Assembly (NCBI GenBank): GCA_030123525.1
Contig: CP126125.1
Coordinates: 3,286,001 to 3,350,000, forward strand
Reading direction: 5' to 3'
Length of the DNA stretch: 64,000 nucleotides
DNA from: ELB16-189 sp018266435
GTDB taxonomy: Bacteria; Bacteroidota; Bacteroidia; Cytophagales; Cyclobacteriaceae
This document shows, one piece after another, positions 8,707-17,754 of this stretch. The position numbers were made by a program, and so were the translations under genes. The notes beneath the pieces were generated by a model, which worked only from the letters and a program-made list of their open reading frames with translations, did no database searches and was not told where the DNA came from. How positions within the stretch are numbered: position 1 is the first letter of the stretch; every line of letters begins with the position of its first letter.

Positions 8707-9570
8707 CTAATGGTTCCGGATCAACTTTTGTAAGTTCAACACAATTTCACCTGTGCGTGGCCCGATATACACCATATCATGTTCTTCCACACGAAAAATG
8801 CGGTTAGCTTTAGCCGCTTTAGTGCCGGCTACACCGGGCAATTCTTTAATCTTATCCAACGAGCCCAGCTGATCATAACCAAAATCGGTGAGTAAAATCA
8901 CATCTGGATCGGCCTTAGCCATTGACTCGGGCGACAACTGCATCATGCCGCGTTCGCCCGACAAAGGAATTTCTCCCCCGGCCCACTCAATCAGTTTGGC
9001 TGATGTGGAATTTTTTGTCATCGTAAGGTACACGTTATTCGCCCGGCCAAAATGAATAATCATAACACTGGGTTTGTCTTTTAATGAGGCTGCCGCATCA
9101 CGGGCGGATTTCATCTCAGTATCCAGTTTTGCATTGAGTGAATCAGCCTCCTTTTTTTTGTTAAAATAATCACCCATTTCTGAAATCAGCTTTTTAGTTG
9201 ATTCAACATCTTCTCCCTTAGTTTTAAAAACCATCATTGGGATTTTCAAATCAGAAAGCTGTTTCATCACCTGTTCGGGGCCAACGTTGTTATCGTGGAT
9301 GACTAACGTAGGTTTGGCTGATAGAATACCTTCGGCACTCAACGCACGATGATACCCAACCGTGATTAGCTTTTTTATTTCGGGCGGGTAAGTGCTGGAT
9401 AAGTCAACCGCTACCAACTCACTTTGGGCGCCAAGTGCAAAAATAATTTCGTTGTATTGTTTCGAAAGGCAAACGATTCGCTCGTTGCGTTGTGCGGCTT
9501 GTTCTTTATTTGAAAACCGTCCGCACGAACCCAACAAGAGTACGGCAATAAGAATTAAATAATTTTTCAT
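8707..9570 (-). CDS. hmuT: Haem-binding ABC transporter lipoprotein
   Basis: This protein of 287 aa starts with a lipoprotein signal (MKNYLILIAVLLLGSC), so it is anchored in the periplasm. The mature sequence RIVCLSKQYNEIIFALG, YHRALSAEGILSAKPTLVI, and GMMQLSPESMAKADPDVILLTDFG follows the HmuT/PhuT type of cluster A substrate-binding proteins, with the late GPRTGE motif. The ATG at 9570 is chosen over an upstream TTG because it begins the lipoprotein signal. It is followed by the permease and ATPase genes and preceded by the TonB receptor gene, from which it is separated by a long inverted repeat. Confidence 0.92.
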   Translation of the reverse strand: MKNYLILIAVLLLGSCGRFSNKEQAAQRNERIVCLSKQYNEIIFALGAQSELVAVDLSSTYPPEIKKLITVGYHRALSAEGILSAKPTLVIHDNNVGPEQVMKQLSDLKIPMMVFKTKGEDVESTKKLISEMGDYFNKKKEADSLNAKLDTEMKSARDAAASLKDKPSVMIIHFGRANNVYLTMTKNSTSAKLIEWAGGEIPLSGERGMMQLSPESMAKADPDVILLTDFGYDQLGSLDKIKELPGVAGTKAAKANRIFRVEEHDMVYIGPRTGEIVLNLQKLIRNH

Positions 9571-9588
9571 TTTATTTTTTTTAATAAA

Positions 9589-9652
9589 CTTCAAGCCACC
9601 GGCTTCAAATGGTTTTAGCTAAATAATAAAACCTGAAGCCTGTGGCCTGAAG
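9589..9652. repeat. Long imperfect inverted repeat between the TonB receptor and hmuT
   Basis: The left arm (9589-9616, cttcaagccaccggcttc then aaatggtttt) is largely the reverse complement of the right arm (9628-9652), with an 11-base loop. Read on the minus strand it would form a long hairpin after the receptor gene and just before hmuT. It could reduce expression of the ABC genes relative to the receptor, or be a palindromic intergenic repeat. No T tract follows, so a simple terminator is less likely. Confidence 0.6.
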
Positions 9653-9665
9653 CTTTACCTTTTCT

Positions 9666-12044
9666 CTAAAAAATGTATTTCAAATTCAAACCTCCAAAAT
9701 AATTTATCCATCGCGGACCGGGCAAGTACGCATCAGGCAATTGATTGATAAACACCATCTGGTAGTACTGTTTACCCGCCATATTGTTAGCACCAAAGTA
9801 AGCATCGGCATTAAAGTGTTTGCCCAATGTTTTACGGAATCCGATTTTAGAATTGATCAGATCATAAGCACTGGTCATCAGCGAGCCATCCGATGTAACA
9901 GGCATCGCATCGCGGTGCATATACACCACATTAAAATACACGCCCAAATTTAAAGCTACGTCAACGCCTGCATTGTACACATTTTTAGGTACACCCGCCA
10001 CGGCTTTGCCCGTGTAATCTGCCGGAGCTACCAATGCGTTATTCTGATAAGTAAAGTTTTTGTATTTAAAATCAGAATACGTGTAATTGACAAATGGCCT
10101 TACTGACCGCACCAATCCCTGATAAGACTGATAAGCCTGGTACCACACCATGGCTTCCAATCCATTGTTATCCAGTTCTCCGCTGTTGACGGTGTAGGTA
10201 TATGCTGTGGCCGTATTCGTTGAATTGGGAACAGCCACGGTAGTCATTTTATTAGAGAAAACGGCATTGAAATAAGCTAACGTGTAATCCAGTTTACCGT
10301 TGAATAAATTACCTTTTGAACCCACCTCAAATTGCTGACCAAGTTCTGGTTTCAGGTTGGTGTTGACCGTGCCGGCCAATGGTGTGTATATATTAGATGA
10401 CACCGGTGCTTTAAAGCCTTGCGAATACGAAACATAGAGCGATAAATCTTTGTTTACCAGCTTGCTCAATGAAACCGTGGGCGACAATAAATTAGTATAG
10501 TTGGCCGCATACGTAGTAGGCACCGTGTTATTGACTGTATTATTTGCAGGCACATACAATTTATCATACAACGCAATGTTCATTGTGCTTGAGCCTACAC
10601 CGGCTGTGAGGTTAAACTGATTGGGTAGAGCGAGTGTCCACTGAGTAAATACTGTGTAGGTGGAGTTGATTGTAGTGGCGTTGCTCCGCATATTACCGAT
10701 GATATTGTATCCACCGGGATTAGCATTGTTAGTAACCATGCCGTACGCAATACTTTGTGCATATTGGCGCTGAGCCTCTATACCAGTAATTCCGGACAAA
10801 GAAATATGTTCACCCAGGTTAAATCTGAAATCAAATGTAGAACGAAACCCGAAATTGATAGGAGCCTTATCGGTCCATCCACCGGCCGAGCTGGCATTGT
10901 TGCTCATACCTGAACCAAACAACGTGGTAAAATTGGAAATTTTTTCATTGAACTTATACAAATGCCCAATGCCGGCACGAAAGCTGATAATGTTGGAGTG
11001 TGCATCGTTTTTTATGTAAGCCGGATTTCCGCTGTAGTTCAGGGTATCATATTGTGCTGCTGACAACTCACCATTGCGTTGATCGTAGCTGTTGCTGTAT
11101 CCAACATACGTGGTCATCGATTGTTTCTCATTGAGTTTAAAATCGCCCATCATGTTTACAAATTTTTTAGTGGAATGGGTGTGTTGCATAAACCCGTCAT
11201 AGTTCTGACTTCCGTAATTGACCAGCACTGAAGAATTGCGGCCGCCTACTTGCAATGTAGTGGTCGAGCGGTTTAATCCATACGAACCAAACATCGTATT
11301 TTGACTCAGCGAAGTTTTGTTGGGTTCGGCTTTTACTGTTTGCAGGTTAACCACACCAGCCACAGCCAATCCGTATAATGTGCCGGCCGGGCCTTTTACT
11401 ACTTCTACATTGCCTACCGACCCGAAATCAATATCATCCATCACGGTGATGCCCTCGGCATCGGTAATAGGTATTCCATTGAGGTATGCTTTGATCCCCA
11501 TACCATCAAAGTTGCTGTTGGTACCTCTTACACCCGGGCCCCCGGCACCATACCCGCGGATAATAAATTGTTGACCTGCAGAAACAGTTCTGCGTTGCAT
11601 AAAAACTCCGGGCACATTAGCGTTGATGGCATCGTCTAAAAACAATCCGGTGCTTCGTTTGATCTCCAATTCACCCAATTTTGAAATGGATGCCGGCTGA
11701 TTGAGCATTAGTTTGCTCTGGTTAGAAGTGGCTGTAATCTCCACACCTTCCAGCATTACTGTGGAAGCAACCAACTGAAATGCCAGTTCTGTACCGCAGT
11801 CTTGTATGGTCTTTACCTGTGTTTCAAAACCAATGTGTGATACCGATACCGTTGCACCGGTTTTACACTCCACAGAAAATATACCTTCCTGGTCGGTCGT
11901 TGTGGTTGCCTCTTCATCAATTTTAATAGTAGCGTTGGCCAACGGTGCGCCTTTGTTGTCAGTTACCTTTCCTTTCACAGTTTGTGCAGAAAGTAAACTT
12001 GCCGTGCCTGCTAAAAATAATATCGTAAAAAATATGTGTTTCAT
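9666..12044 (-). CDS. TonB-dependent receptor, probably for haem
   Basis: The 792-aa outer-membrane receptor has a signal peptide (residues 1-20, ending LLSAQ), a carboxypeptidase-regulatory-like domain (about 22-100, VKGKVTDNKGAPLANATIKI), a plug (about 115-230, with FIIRGYGAGGPGVRG and VEVVKGPAGTLYG) and a beta barrel that ends in Phe (LNLKYIF). It should take up its ligand with TonB energy and pass it to the binding lipoprotein encoded next. The haem assignment comes from the neighbouring hmuTUV genes, not from the receptor itself; another iron chelate is possible. Upstream lies a palindrome at 12112-12132 that may be its operator. Confidence 0.9.
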   Translation of the reverse strand: MKHIFFTILFLAGTASLLSAQTVKGKVTDNKGAPLANATIKIDEEATTTTDQEGIFSVECKTGATVSVSHIGFETQVKTIQDCGTELAFQLVASTVMLEGVEITATSNQSKLMLNQPASISKLGELEIKRSTGLFLDDAINANVPGVFMQRRTVSAGQQFIIRGYGAGGPGVRGTNSNFDGMGIKAYLNGIPITDAEGITVMDDIDFGSVGNVEVVKGPAGTLYGLAVAGVVNLQTVKAEPNKTSLSQNTMFGSYGLNRSTTTLQVGGRNSSVLVNYGSQNYDGFMQHTHSTKKFVNMMGDFKLNEKQSMTTYVGYSNSYDQRNGELSAAQYDTLNYSGNPAYIKNDAHSNIISFRAGIGHLYKFNEKISNFTTLFGSGMSNNASSAGGWTDKAPINFGFRSTFDFRFNLGEHISLSGITGIEAQRQYAQSIAYGMVTNNANPGGYNIIGNMRSNATTINSTYTVFTQWTLALPNQFNLTAGVGSSTMNIALYDKLYVPANNTVNNTVPTTYAANYTNLLSPTVSLSKLVNKDLSLYVSYSQGFKAPVSSNIYTPLAGTVNTNLKPELGQQFEVGSKGNLFNGKLDYTLAYFNAVFSNKMTTVAVPNSTNTATAYTYTVNSGELDNNGLEAMVWYQAYQSYQGLVRSVRPFVNYTYSDFKYKNFTYQNNALVAPADYTGKAVAGVPKNVYNAGVDVALNLGVYFNVVYMHRDAMPVTSDGSLMTSAYDLINSKIGFRKTLGKHFNADAYFGANNMAGKQYYQMVFINQLPDAYLPGPRWINYFGGLNLKYIF

Positions 12045-12078
12045 TCGTTAATATATAGTTAGTGTAAATAGTTACTCA

Positions 12079-12097
12079 CATCCGTTTGTTACGGATG
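12079..12097 (-). other. Small hairpin in the 5' leader of the TonB receptor gene
   Basis: A 7-bp stem catccgt/acggatg with a 5-base loop sits about 35-53 bases upstream of the receptor ATG. It lacks a T tract. It could be a leader RNA structure or a second protein site next to the palindrome at 12112-12132. Confidence 0.35.
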
Positions 12098-12111
12098 CAA
12101 AAAAATAATCA

Positions 12112-12132
12112 ACCTCAAAATCATTTTGAGGT
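12112..12132. promoter_or_regulatory. 21-bp palindrome upstream of the TonB receptor, candidate iron/haem operator
   Basis: Arms acctcaaaat and attttgaggt flank a single central c. It lies about 70 bases upstream of the receptor ATG, next to an AT-rich TTATTTTTTTG segment on the minus strand that could contain a -7 box. The position is right for a metal- or haem-responsive repressor, but the sequence is not a recognisable Fur box. Confidence 0.5.
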
Positions 12133-12150
12133 AATCCATTTAATAATCAA

Positions 12151-12645
12151 TCAGGAAAAACTTCGCGGAGGTGGTGTGGCCAGATCGGATAAGACCGAGC
12201 AGTATAAAATAGTCAGCTGATTATTGATGGATGAGCAGTTCTCATCTTCCAAAAAACTAAAATCAGAAAGCGGTTGAATAAATTGAACATTGGGCATGAA
12301 GTTGCCTTTTTCTTTTCCTCCAAAAATTCTGAAATAAGAAAGCAGCATATCTTCCAGTAAATCATTCTGACAATACACTTCTACCCTATCACCCGATGAT
12401 ACAATGTTGGCTACATCGTACATCTTACCATCTTTTTCAAATTCGGTATCCGTCTCAGTCCATTTTAATTGTTGAAACTCTTCCTTAGAAAAAACCAAAA
12501 CAATTGCTTTTGCCCGGGCTGATTTTACTTCAGACTGAAACGACTGACGATAGAAATAAAAAAAATGAGTGGAGAAAACACCCAGCAAGCTGAACAGATA
12601 CGGCAGCAATAGAACTAATAGAATTAATCTTCGTTTTGTTTTCAT
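12151..12645 (-). CDS. Small membrane-anchored protein of unknown function next to the haem receptor
   Basis: I do not recognise the family. The 164 residues start with a basic stretch and one hydrophobic segment (about residues 6-26, LILLVLLLPYLFSLLGVF), then a soluble domain rich in acidic residues and ending TPPPRSFS. The ATG at 12645 is chosen over a TTG four codons upstream. It lies on the same strand as the receptor, 106 bases upstream of it, so it may be the first gene of the uptake locus. Small periplasmic proteins with a proline-rich end often lie next to metal-related TonB receptors in Bacteroidota, but that link is inference. Confidence 0.7.
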   Translation of the reverse strand: MKTKRRLILLVLLLPYLFSLLGVFSTHFFYFYRQSFQSEVKSARAKAIVLVFSKEEFQQLKWTETDTEFEKDGKMYDVANIVSSGDRVEVYCQNDLLEDMLLSYFRIFGGKEKGNFMPNVQFIQPLSDFSFLEDENCSSINNQLTILYCSVLSDLATPPPRSFS

Positions 12646-12766
12646 CACAACCAACAATCATAACAAAATGTATTCTCAATACAAAGCAGATTAGTGACCG
12701 AAGGCAGGGTTAATCAACCTTCAGCATAACCGATTAGTACAAATACCCGAGCATGAAATGTGTGTA

Positions 12767-13561
12767 CTATGGTTTATAGTACTTCATTGCTTCGGGCATC
12801 CAACTCTCCAAATCGTTGATGCGGGTTTCATCGCTGGGGTGCGTACTCAAAAATTCAGGTGGCTTTTGACCGGTGTTCATGTCAACCATGCGTTTCCAGA
12901 ATTTGGGAGCATGGCTTGGGTTATATCCGGCCATAGCCATAAAAATCAACCCGATGTGATCAGCCTCAGACTCATGCTGGCGCGAAAATTTCAACATACC
13001 CAGGTTAGAGCCCATACCTATTGCCTGCATAAACAACTGACCGGTAGCGGTAGGGTTTTGTCCTAAGGCAGCGCTCAGCGTACTAAGCCCGAATTGTTGT
13101 ATTAAACCCTGGCTCATCCGCTCACGGCCATGGTTAGCAATGGCGTGGGCTACTTCATGCCCCATCACCACCGCTACACCATCTTCATCTTTACAAATAG
13201 GAAGAATGGCTGTATAAAATGCCACCTTACCGCCAGGCATACACCACGCGTTAACGGTTTTGTCATCTTGAATCAAATTAAATTCCCAATTGAACCCTGC
13301 CAACTGATCGCTCCAGCCCTTGCTCGCCATGTATTGCTCTACCGCACCCTGTATGCGCTTACCTACACGCCTGATCATTTCGGTTTGCTCTGTATTGGTT
13401 GAAAGCGGTCCCTTTTTTATCACTTCTTGGTATTGTGTTGCCGACATGGTGTTGATCTCAGAACTGGAAACCAGATCAAGTTGTTTACGTCCAGTAACGG
13501 GTACGGTAGCACAAGATTGAATCAACACGATAATAGTAAGGGTTGGGATGAGTAACTTCAT
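12767..13561 (-). CDS. M48 family metallopeptidase lipoprotein
   Basis: The protein has 264 residues and a lipoprotein signal with Cys17 (LIVLIQSC-type lipobox). The zinc motif HEVAH is at residues 135-139, preceded by VNAWCMPGGKVAFYTAIL, and the third ligand is probably the Glu in SRQHESEADHIGL. These features place it with periplasmic M48 peptidases such as LoiP/BepA-like enzymes that degrade or help assemble outer-membrane proteins. The ATG at 13561 begins the lipoprotein signal, so the longer frame from 13600 is rejected. It is transcribed away from the FAH-family gene; the 102-base gap between them must hold both promoters. Confidence 0.92.
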   Translation of the reverse strand: MKLLIPTLTIIVLIQSCATVPVTGRKQLDLVSSSEINTMSATQYQEVIKKGPLSTNTEQTEMIRRVGKRIQGAVEQYMASKGWSDQLAGFNWEFNLIQDDKTVNAWCMPGGKVAFYTAILPICKDEDGVAVVMGHEVAHAIANHGRERMSQGLIQQFGLSTLSAALGQNPTATGQLFMQAIGMGSNLGMLKFSRQHESEADHIGLIFMAMAGYNPSHAPKFWKRMVDMNTGQKPPEFLSTHPSDETRINDLESWMPEAMKYYKP

Positions 13562-13663
13562 AGGATATAGGTTGGTATTCAACTGCAAATTTGAATACAC
13601 AAATTACAACTTACAAGTTGCCTGTTGCCTGTTTCGTGTTTACCTTTACCACAAACTCTTTTT

Positions 13664-14278
13664 ATGAGAATTTTTGCGATTGGTAGAAACTATGTTGAGC
13701 ACATCCAAGAGTTGAACAACGAAAGACCTGATGAGCCGGTAATTTTTACCAAGCCCGATACAGCTATCTTAAAAAACGGGGCACCCTTTTACTATCCTGA
13801 TTTTTCAAAAGATATTCACCATGAAATTGAGTTAGTCTTAAAAATCTGCAAAGAGGGAAAAAATATTGATGAAAAATTTGCCGGCAATTATTTTGACTCG
13901 ATTGGACTGGGAATTGATTTTACCGCGCGCGATCTTCAACAAAAAGCAAAAGAAAAAGGCTTGCCGTGGGATATTGCCAAGGGGTTCAATAGCTCAGCTC
14001 CCCTTTCCGATAAATTTATTCCGATTAGCTCGTTTAAAAATTTAAACGATATTAATTTCAAACTGGAAGTAGACGGACAGGTGAAGCAACAAGGCAATAC
14101 CCGTTTAATGCTGTTTAGCTTTAGCTACATCATTTCCTATCTCTCTAAGTTTTTTACGCTTCGCACGGGTGATCTTATTTTTACCGGTACCCCCAAAGGA
14201 GTTGGCCCGATAAAGATCGGCAATAAATTGAGCGGGTATATTGAACACGAAAAGCTGCTGGAATTTGAAGTTAAGTAA
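13664..14278 (+). CDS. Fumarylacetoacetate hydrolase family protein
   Basis: This 204-aa protein is of the short FAH class (YcgM/FAHD1-like acylpyruvase or oxaloacetate decarboxylase type). Visible signatures are AIGRNYVEHIQEL at the start, HHEIELVLKI with the metal-ligand Glu residues, GLGIDFTARDLQQKAKEKGLPW, and the late LRTGDLIFTGTPKGVGPI. These enzymes use Mg2+ or Mn2+ to split C-C bonds in beta-keto acids. The ATG at 13664 is chosen because the family starts at the MRIFAIGRNY segment. The next gene begins within its last codons, which suggests an operon with the M23 protein and Bcp. The exact substrate cannot be assigned. Confidence 0.92.
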   Translation: MRIFAIGRNYVEHIQELNNERPDEPVIFTKPDTAILKNGAPFYYPDFSKDIHHEIELVLKICKEGKNIDEKFAGNYFDSIGLGIDFTARDLQQKAKEKGLPWDIAKGFNSSAPLSDKFIPISSFKNLNDINFKLEVDGQVKQQGNTRLMLFSFSYIISYLSKFFTLRTGDLIFTGTPKGVGPIKIGNKLSGYIEHEKLLEFEVK

Positions 14279-16175
14279 CCTTCTGATTATTCTTTGCTCA
14301 TGGCTGCCCGGCCTGGGACTGGCACAGTTGAGCCCGGACAAGACTTTGCCCACAAAGAAAATTGTGCTGCCTGAGCCCTACCTGTTCCCTATCAAACCAG
14401 GGAAGCAAAATGCATTGGCCGGAACAATGGGCGAATTGCGCCAAACCCATCTGCACTCGGGTATTGACATACGTACCGACAACATGGTTGGCATGCCTGT
14501 GCAGGCTACTCAAAAAGGATACATCAACCGAATCATTGTGGGTACCTTTGGCTATGGTCAAGCATTGTTTGTGAAACACCCTGATGGAAATGAATCAGTT
14601 TATGGGCATCTCGACCATTTTACTAAAGAAGTAGCGCAGTTTGTTTTGAACAAACAATATGAAAAAAAATCTTTCGACCTGGATGTTGTGCTTGCCCCGG
14701 GGCAATTTCCTGTAAACCGTGGAGATACGGTAGCATTCTCGGGCAACACCGGGGCATCGGGTGGTCCTCACCTTCACTTCGAAATCAGAGACGATTATAA
14801 CCAGGCTCTCAATCCGCTTGATTTCAGTTTCTCCGAAATCAATGATGTGCTGGTGCCCGTTGTTCAGAAAATAGCATTTCGCACACTGAATGAACAAGCG
14901 CGAGTGGATCAACAGTATGGCAGAAAAGAATACCACCTGAGTAAAAATGGAAACGACTACTATGTCAACCAACCCGTTTATGCCTCAGGAAAAATAGGTC
15001 TTGAAATGCTGGCCTACGATCGGCTCGACTATTCGGGATTTCGTTGCGGCATCAATGAAATTGAAGTACGGGTAGATAGCCAGCGGGTCTTTGTTCAAAA
15101 AATTGACAAAGTAGATTTTTTAAAAAACCGTCAAATGGCTTCAATCATTGATTACCCGGTTTTAAAAACCCGTGGACTTCAATTTTACAAGCTTTATCTT
15201 AATGAAGGAAACATATTGCCCTACTATGGAACAAAAAATAATGGGCAAATTTTAGTGACCAATCAAAAACTGAATGTAGAAATTTTTTTGCGCGACAGTT
15301 TCGGCAATACAAGTCGTGTACACGTTACACTTGCTCCATCAACTAATAATACCCAACTATTCACCGGCTCAGGCAGGTTATCTCCAGCCCATTTTTCGAT
15401 CGAAGAAAATGTTCTTCACCTTTCAGTACCTTGCGGGCAGCAAGCCATCACGCTATTTGAAAAAGGGACTCCTAAAAATTTAGCACCCACTTACATCACC
15501 CAAACCGGGCAAGCAGATTACCTGATCGATCTTCAGCGTTCCATTCCCGACTCTGCAACTACTTGTTCAGAAAAAATTCGTTTCAATATTCAAGACGTCA
15601 TACCACCGGGTATTGACTACACGTACTACAGCGATTGGGCAGTTCTGCGTTTCACCCCCCAATCTTTGTACGACACTTTATTCATCGAGCAATCTAAAAG
15701 CAAAAAGAACGGCCTGAACGTTTACACCATTGGCAACTCGCTCTATCCACTTCGAAGTGAAATAGAAATTTCGCTAAAGCCTGAAACTGAAAAAACGATG
15801 CTAAATTCTTCCGTTTATCGCATCAACGGAAGATCCTACGAATACCGTGGCGGACAATGGGATAATGGAAACATAAAATTTAAAACGAACGAACTTGGTG
15901 AGTTCATTTTATTAACCGATTCAACAGCACCGTATATTCACCGCATCCACTGCAACCCAGGTTCAGCCAGATTTAGAATCATGGATAATCTCTCAGGTAT
16001 AAATTCTTTTCAAGCCAGTATCAATGGCCAATGGTTGCTGATGAAATACGATTATAAAACAGGCATAATCCAATCTGAACGACTTGACAAAACCCAGCCG
16101 CTCAAAGGCAATTTTGAATTGAAAGTAACTGACCGTGCGGGTAATGAAAGAACCTACCAACAGAAAATATATTAA
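14265..16175 (+). CDS. M23 (LytM) family peptidase, exported
   Basis: This protein of about 636 aa has an N-terminal signal peptide (KLSNLLIILCSWLPGLGLAQ) and an early LytM domain: His64 and Asp68 in HSGIDIR, and HLHFEIRD about 100 residues later. Such enzymes cut peptide cross-links in peptidoglycan, or act as inactive regulators. The long C-terminal part (about residues 190-636) is beta-rich and of unknown role. There is no ATG in frame near the start. A TTG at 14265 fits the signal peptide and overlaps the FAH stop by 14 bases; an earlier TTG at 14241 is possible. The bcp gene follows after 5 bases. Confidence 0.88.
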   Translation: MKLSNLLIILCSWLPGLGLAQLSPDKTLPTKKIVLPEPYLFPIKPGKQNALAGTMGELRQTHLHSGIDIRTDNMVGMPVQATQKGYINRIIVGTFGYGQALFVKHPDGNESVYGHLDHFTKEVAQFVLNKQYEKKSFDLDVVLAPGQFPVNRGDTVAFSGNTGASGGPHLHFEIRDDYNQALNPLDFSFSEINDVLVPVVQKIAFRTLNEQARVDQQYGRKEYHLSKNGNDYYVNQPVYASGKIGLEMLAYDRLDYSGFRCGINEIEVRVDSQRVFVQKIDKVDFLKNRQMASIIDYPVLKTRGLQFYKLYLNEGNILPYYGTKNNGQILVTNQKLNVEIFLRDSFGNTSRVHVTLAPSTNNTQLFTGSGRLSPAHFSIEENVLHLSVPCGQQAITLFEKGTPKNLAPTYITQTGQADYLIDLQRSIPDSATTCSEKIRFNIQDVIPPGIDYTYYSDWAVLRFTPQSLYDTLFIEQSKSKKNGLNVYTIGNSLYPLRSEIEISLKPETEKTMLNSSVYRINGRSYEYRGGQWDNGNIKFKTNELGEFILLTDSTAPYIHRIHCNPGSARFRIMDNLSGINSFQASINGQWLLMKYDYKTGIIQSERLDKTQPLKGNFELKVTDRAGNERTYQQKIY

Positions 16176-16180
16176 AAGAA

Positions 16181-16726
16181 ATGACACCTACCGTTGGAAC
16201 CAAAGCACCCAACTTCACCACGCAAGACCAAAATGGCAAAAAAGTAAAGCTATCCGACTTTAAAGGTAGAAAAGTGGTTCTCTATTTTTACCCGAAAGAC
16301 ATGACCTCAGGCTGCACAGCCGAAGCATGCAATCTCAGGGATAATTACAACGTATTGCAGAAACAAGGGTACGAGGTGCTGGGCGTAAGCCGCGATGATG
16401 AAAAGAGCCACCGCAAATTTATTGAAAAAGAAAACCTGCCGTTTCAACTACTGGCCGATACCGACTTATCGGTTCATAAAAAATATGGTACCTGGGTGGA
16501 GAAATCGATGTACGGCCGCAAATACATGGGTACTGCACGAGTTACATTTCTTATTGATGAAAAAGGAACCATTACTGAGATCATCGGAAAAGTAGATACA
16601 AAAAACCACACAGCTCAGATTCTTACCAATAGCTCAGCAGTTCCTAAGGTTAATAAAAAACCTGTTTCTAAAAAGACAGCAAAAAAAGTAGTGAAGGAAT
16701 CGGTTAAGAGACGAATGAAGAAATAA
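16181..16726 (+). CDS. bcp: Thioredoxin-dependent thiol peroxidase (Bcp/PrxQ) with basic C-terminal tail
   Basis: The first ~148 residues are a PrxQ-type peroxiredoxin that reduces hydroperoxides: VGTKAPNFTTQDQNGKKVKL, then FYPKDMTSGCTAEACNLRD with peroxidatic Cys45 and resolving Cys50, and DLSVHKKYGTWVEK. The normal family length is about 150 residues. Here an extra ~30 residues follow, dominated by Lys, Val, Ser and Thr (KKPVSKKTAKKVVKES then VKRRMKK), resembling histone-H1-like or ribosome/DNA-binding tails. It lies 5 bases after the M23 gene and is probably co-transcribed. The enzyme call is firm; the role of the tail is unknown. Confidence 0.95.
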   Translation: MTPTVGTKAPNFTTQDQNGKKVKLSDFKGRKVVLYFYPKDMTSGCTAEACNLRDNYNVLQKQGYEVLGVSRDDEKSHRKFIEKENLPFQLLADTDLSVHKKYGTWVEKSMYGRKYMGTARVTFLIDEKGTITEIIGKVDTKNHTAQILTNSSAVPKVNKKPVSKKTAKKVVKESVKRRMKK

Positions 16727-16850
16727 AGAAAATCAAGGTTTACCTTTTCCAAAAACAAGAAACAACTATCCATTGTGTTTGTTGCCAAAATATATTTCTT
16801 TAACGTCACAGCATTTCTCCTAAGTTTATATCTTCGCGCAAATTCCTCAC

Positions 16851-17702
16851 ATGCCTACACAACCTGACCTTACACAACTAAAGAAATTAGCCACTCAAAT
16901 CCGCAGAGATATTGTACGCATGGTACACGCTTGCCAAAGCGGCCACCCCGGGGGTTCACTCGGATGTGCTGATTTTTTTGTAGCACTTTATTTTCATGTA
17001 CTCAAGCACAATCCCAAATTCAATATGGATGGCCGGGACGAAGATTTATTCTTTTTGTCCAATGGCCATATCTCTCCGGTATGGTATGCCACATTAGCCC
17101 GCTCAGGTTATTTTGATGTGAAAGAGTTGGCCACATTCAGGCAGCTCAATTCACGGTTGCAAGGTCATCCGGCTACCCACGAGCATTTACCAGGAATCCG
17201 CGTAGCTTCGGGGTCACTGGGTCAGGGGCTATCAGTTGCAGTGGGTGCTGCTCAAACAAAAAAACTGAATCGCGACACGCGATTAGTTTATGTACTGATG
17301 GGCGATGGCGAACAACAAGAAGGTCAGGTTTGGGAGGCTGCCATGTATGCCGCGCACAACAAGATAGATAACCTCATTGCAACAATTGATTATAATGGCC
17401 AGCAGATTGACGGGCCTGTTGATAAAATCCTCTCTTTGATGAACCTCAAAGCCAAGTGGGAATCATTCGGCTGGATCGTAAATGAGTTCAATGGAAACAA
17501 CATACATGAAGTCATCATTGGGCTGGAGAATGCAAAAGCCCAGACCGGAAAAGGGAAACCTGTGATCAACCTGATGAAAACTGAAATGGGATTTGGGGTG
17601 GATTACATGATGGGCTCACACAAATGGCATGGAGTTGCACCCAATGATGAAGAGTTGAAGAAAGCTCTCGCCCAGTTAGAAGAAACTATTGGAGACTATT
17701 AA
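16851..17702 (+). CDS. Transketolase, N-terminal (thiamine-diphosphate-binding) subunit
   Basis: This 283-aa protein is the N-terminal half of a split transketolase. It has QSGHPGGSLGCADFFVALYF, RVASGSLGQGLSVAVGAA, and the ThDP motif GDGEQQEGQVWEAAMYAAHNKIDNLIATIDYN-type stretch (GDGE to N). Together with the C-terminal subunit encoded at 17907 it should move two-carbon units between sugar phosphates in the non-oxidative pentose phosphate pathway. The two genes are separated by 204 bases, more than usual for split transketolases. A TATCTTCG segment upstream is a weak -7 candidate. Confidence 0.95.
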   Translation: MPTQPDLTQLKKLATQIRRDIVRMVHACQSGHPGGSLGCADFFVALYFHVLKHNPKFNMDGRDEDLFFLSNGHISPVWYATLARSGYFDVKELATFRQLNSRLQGHPATHEHLPGIRVASGSLGQGLSVAVGAAQTKKLNRDTRLVYVLMGDGEQQEGQVWEAAMYAAHNKIDNLIATIDYNGQQIDGPVDKILSLMNLKAKWESFGWIVNEFNGNNIHEVIIGLENAKAQTGKGKPVINLMKTEMGFGVDYMMGSHKWHGVAPNDEELKKALAQLEETIGDY

Positions 17703-17754
17703 CCTGCGTCAGATTCTGCCCGGCTACAGAAACCATGGAATAACGGCTAACAAA

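Noticed and set aside
12658..12766. Possible terminator hairpin between the small membrane protein and M48 genes
   Set aside because: gaagg/ccttc and ggtt/aacc can pair only with bulges and there is no T tract; too weak to list.
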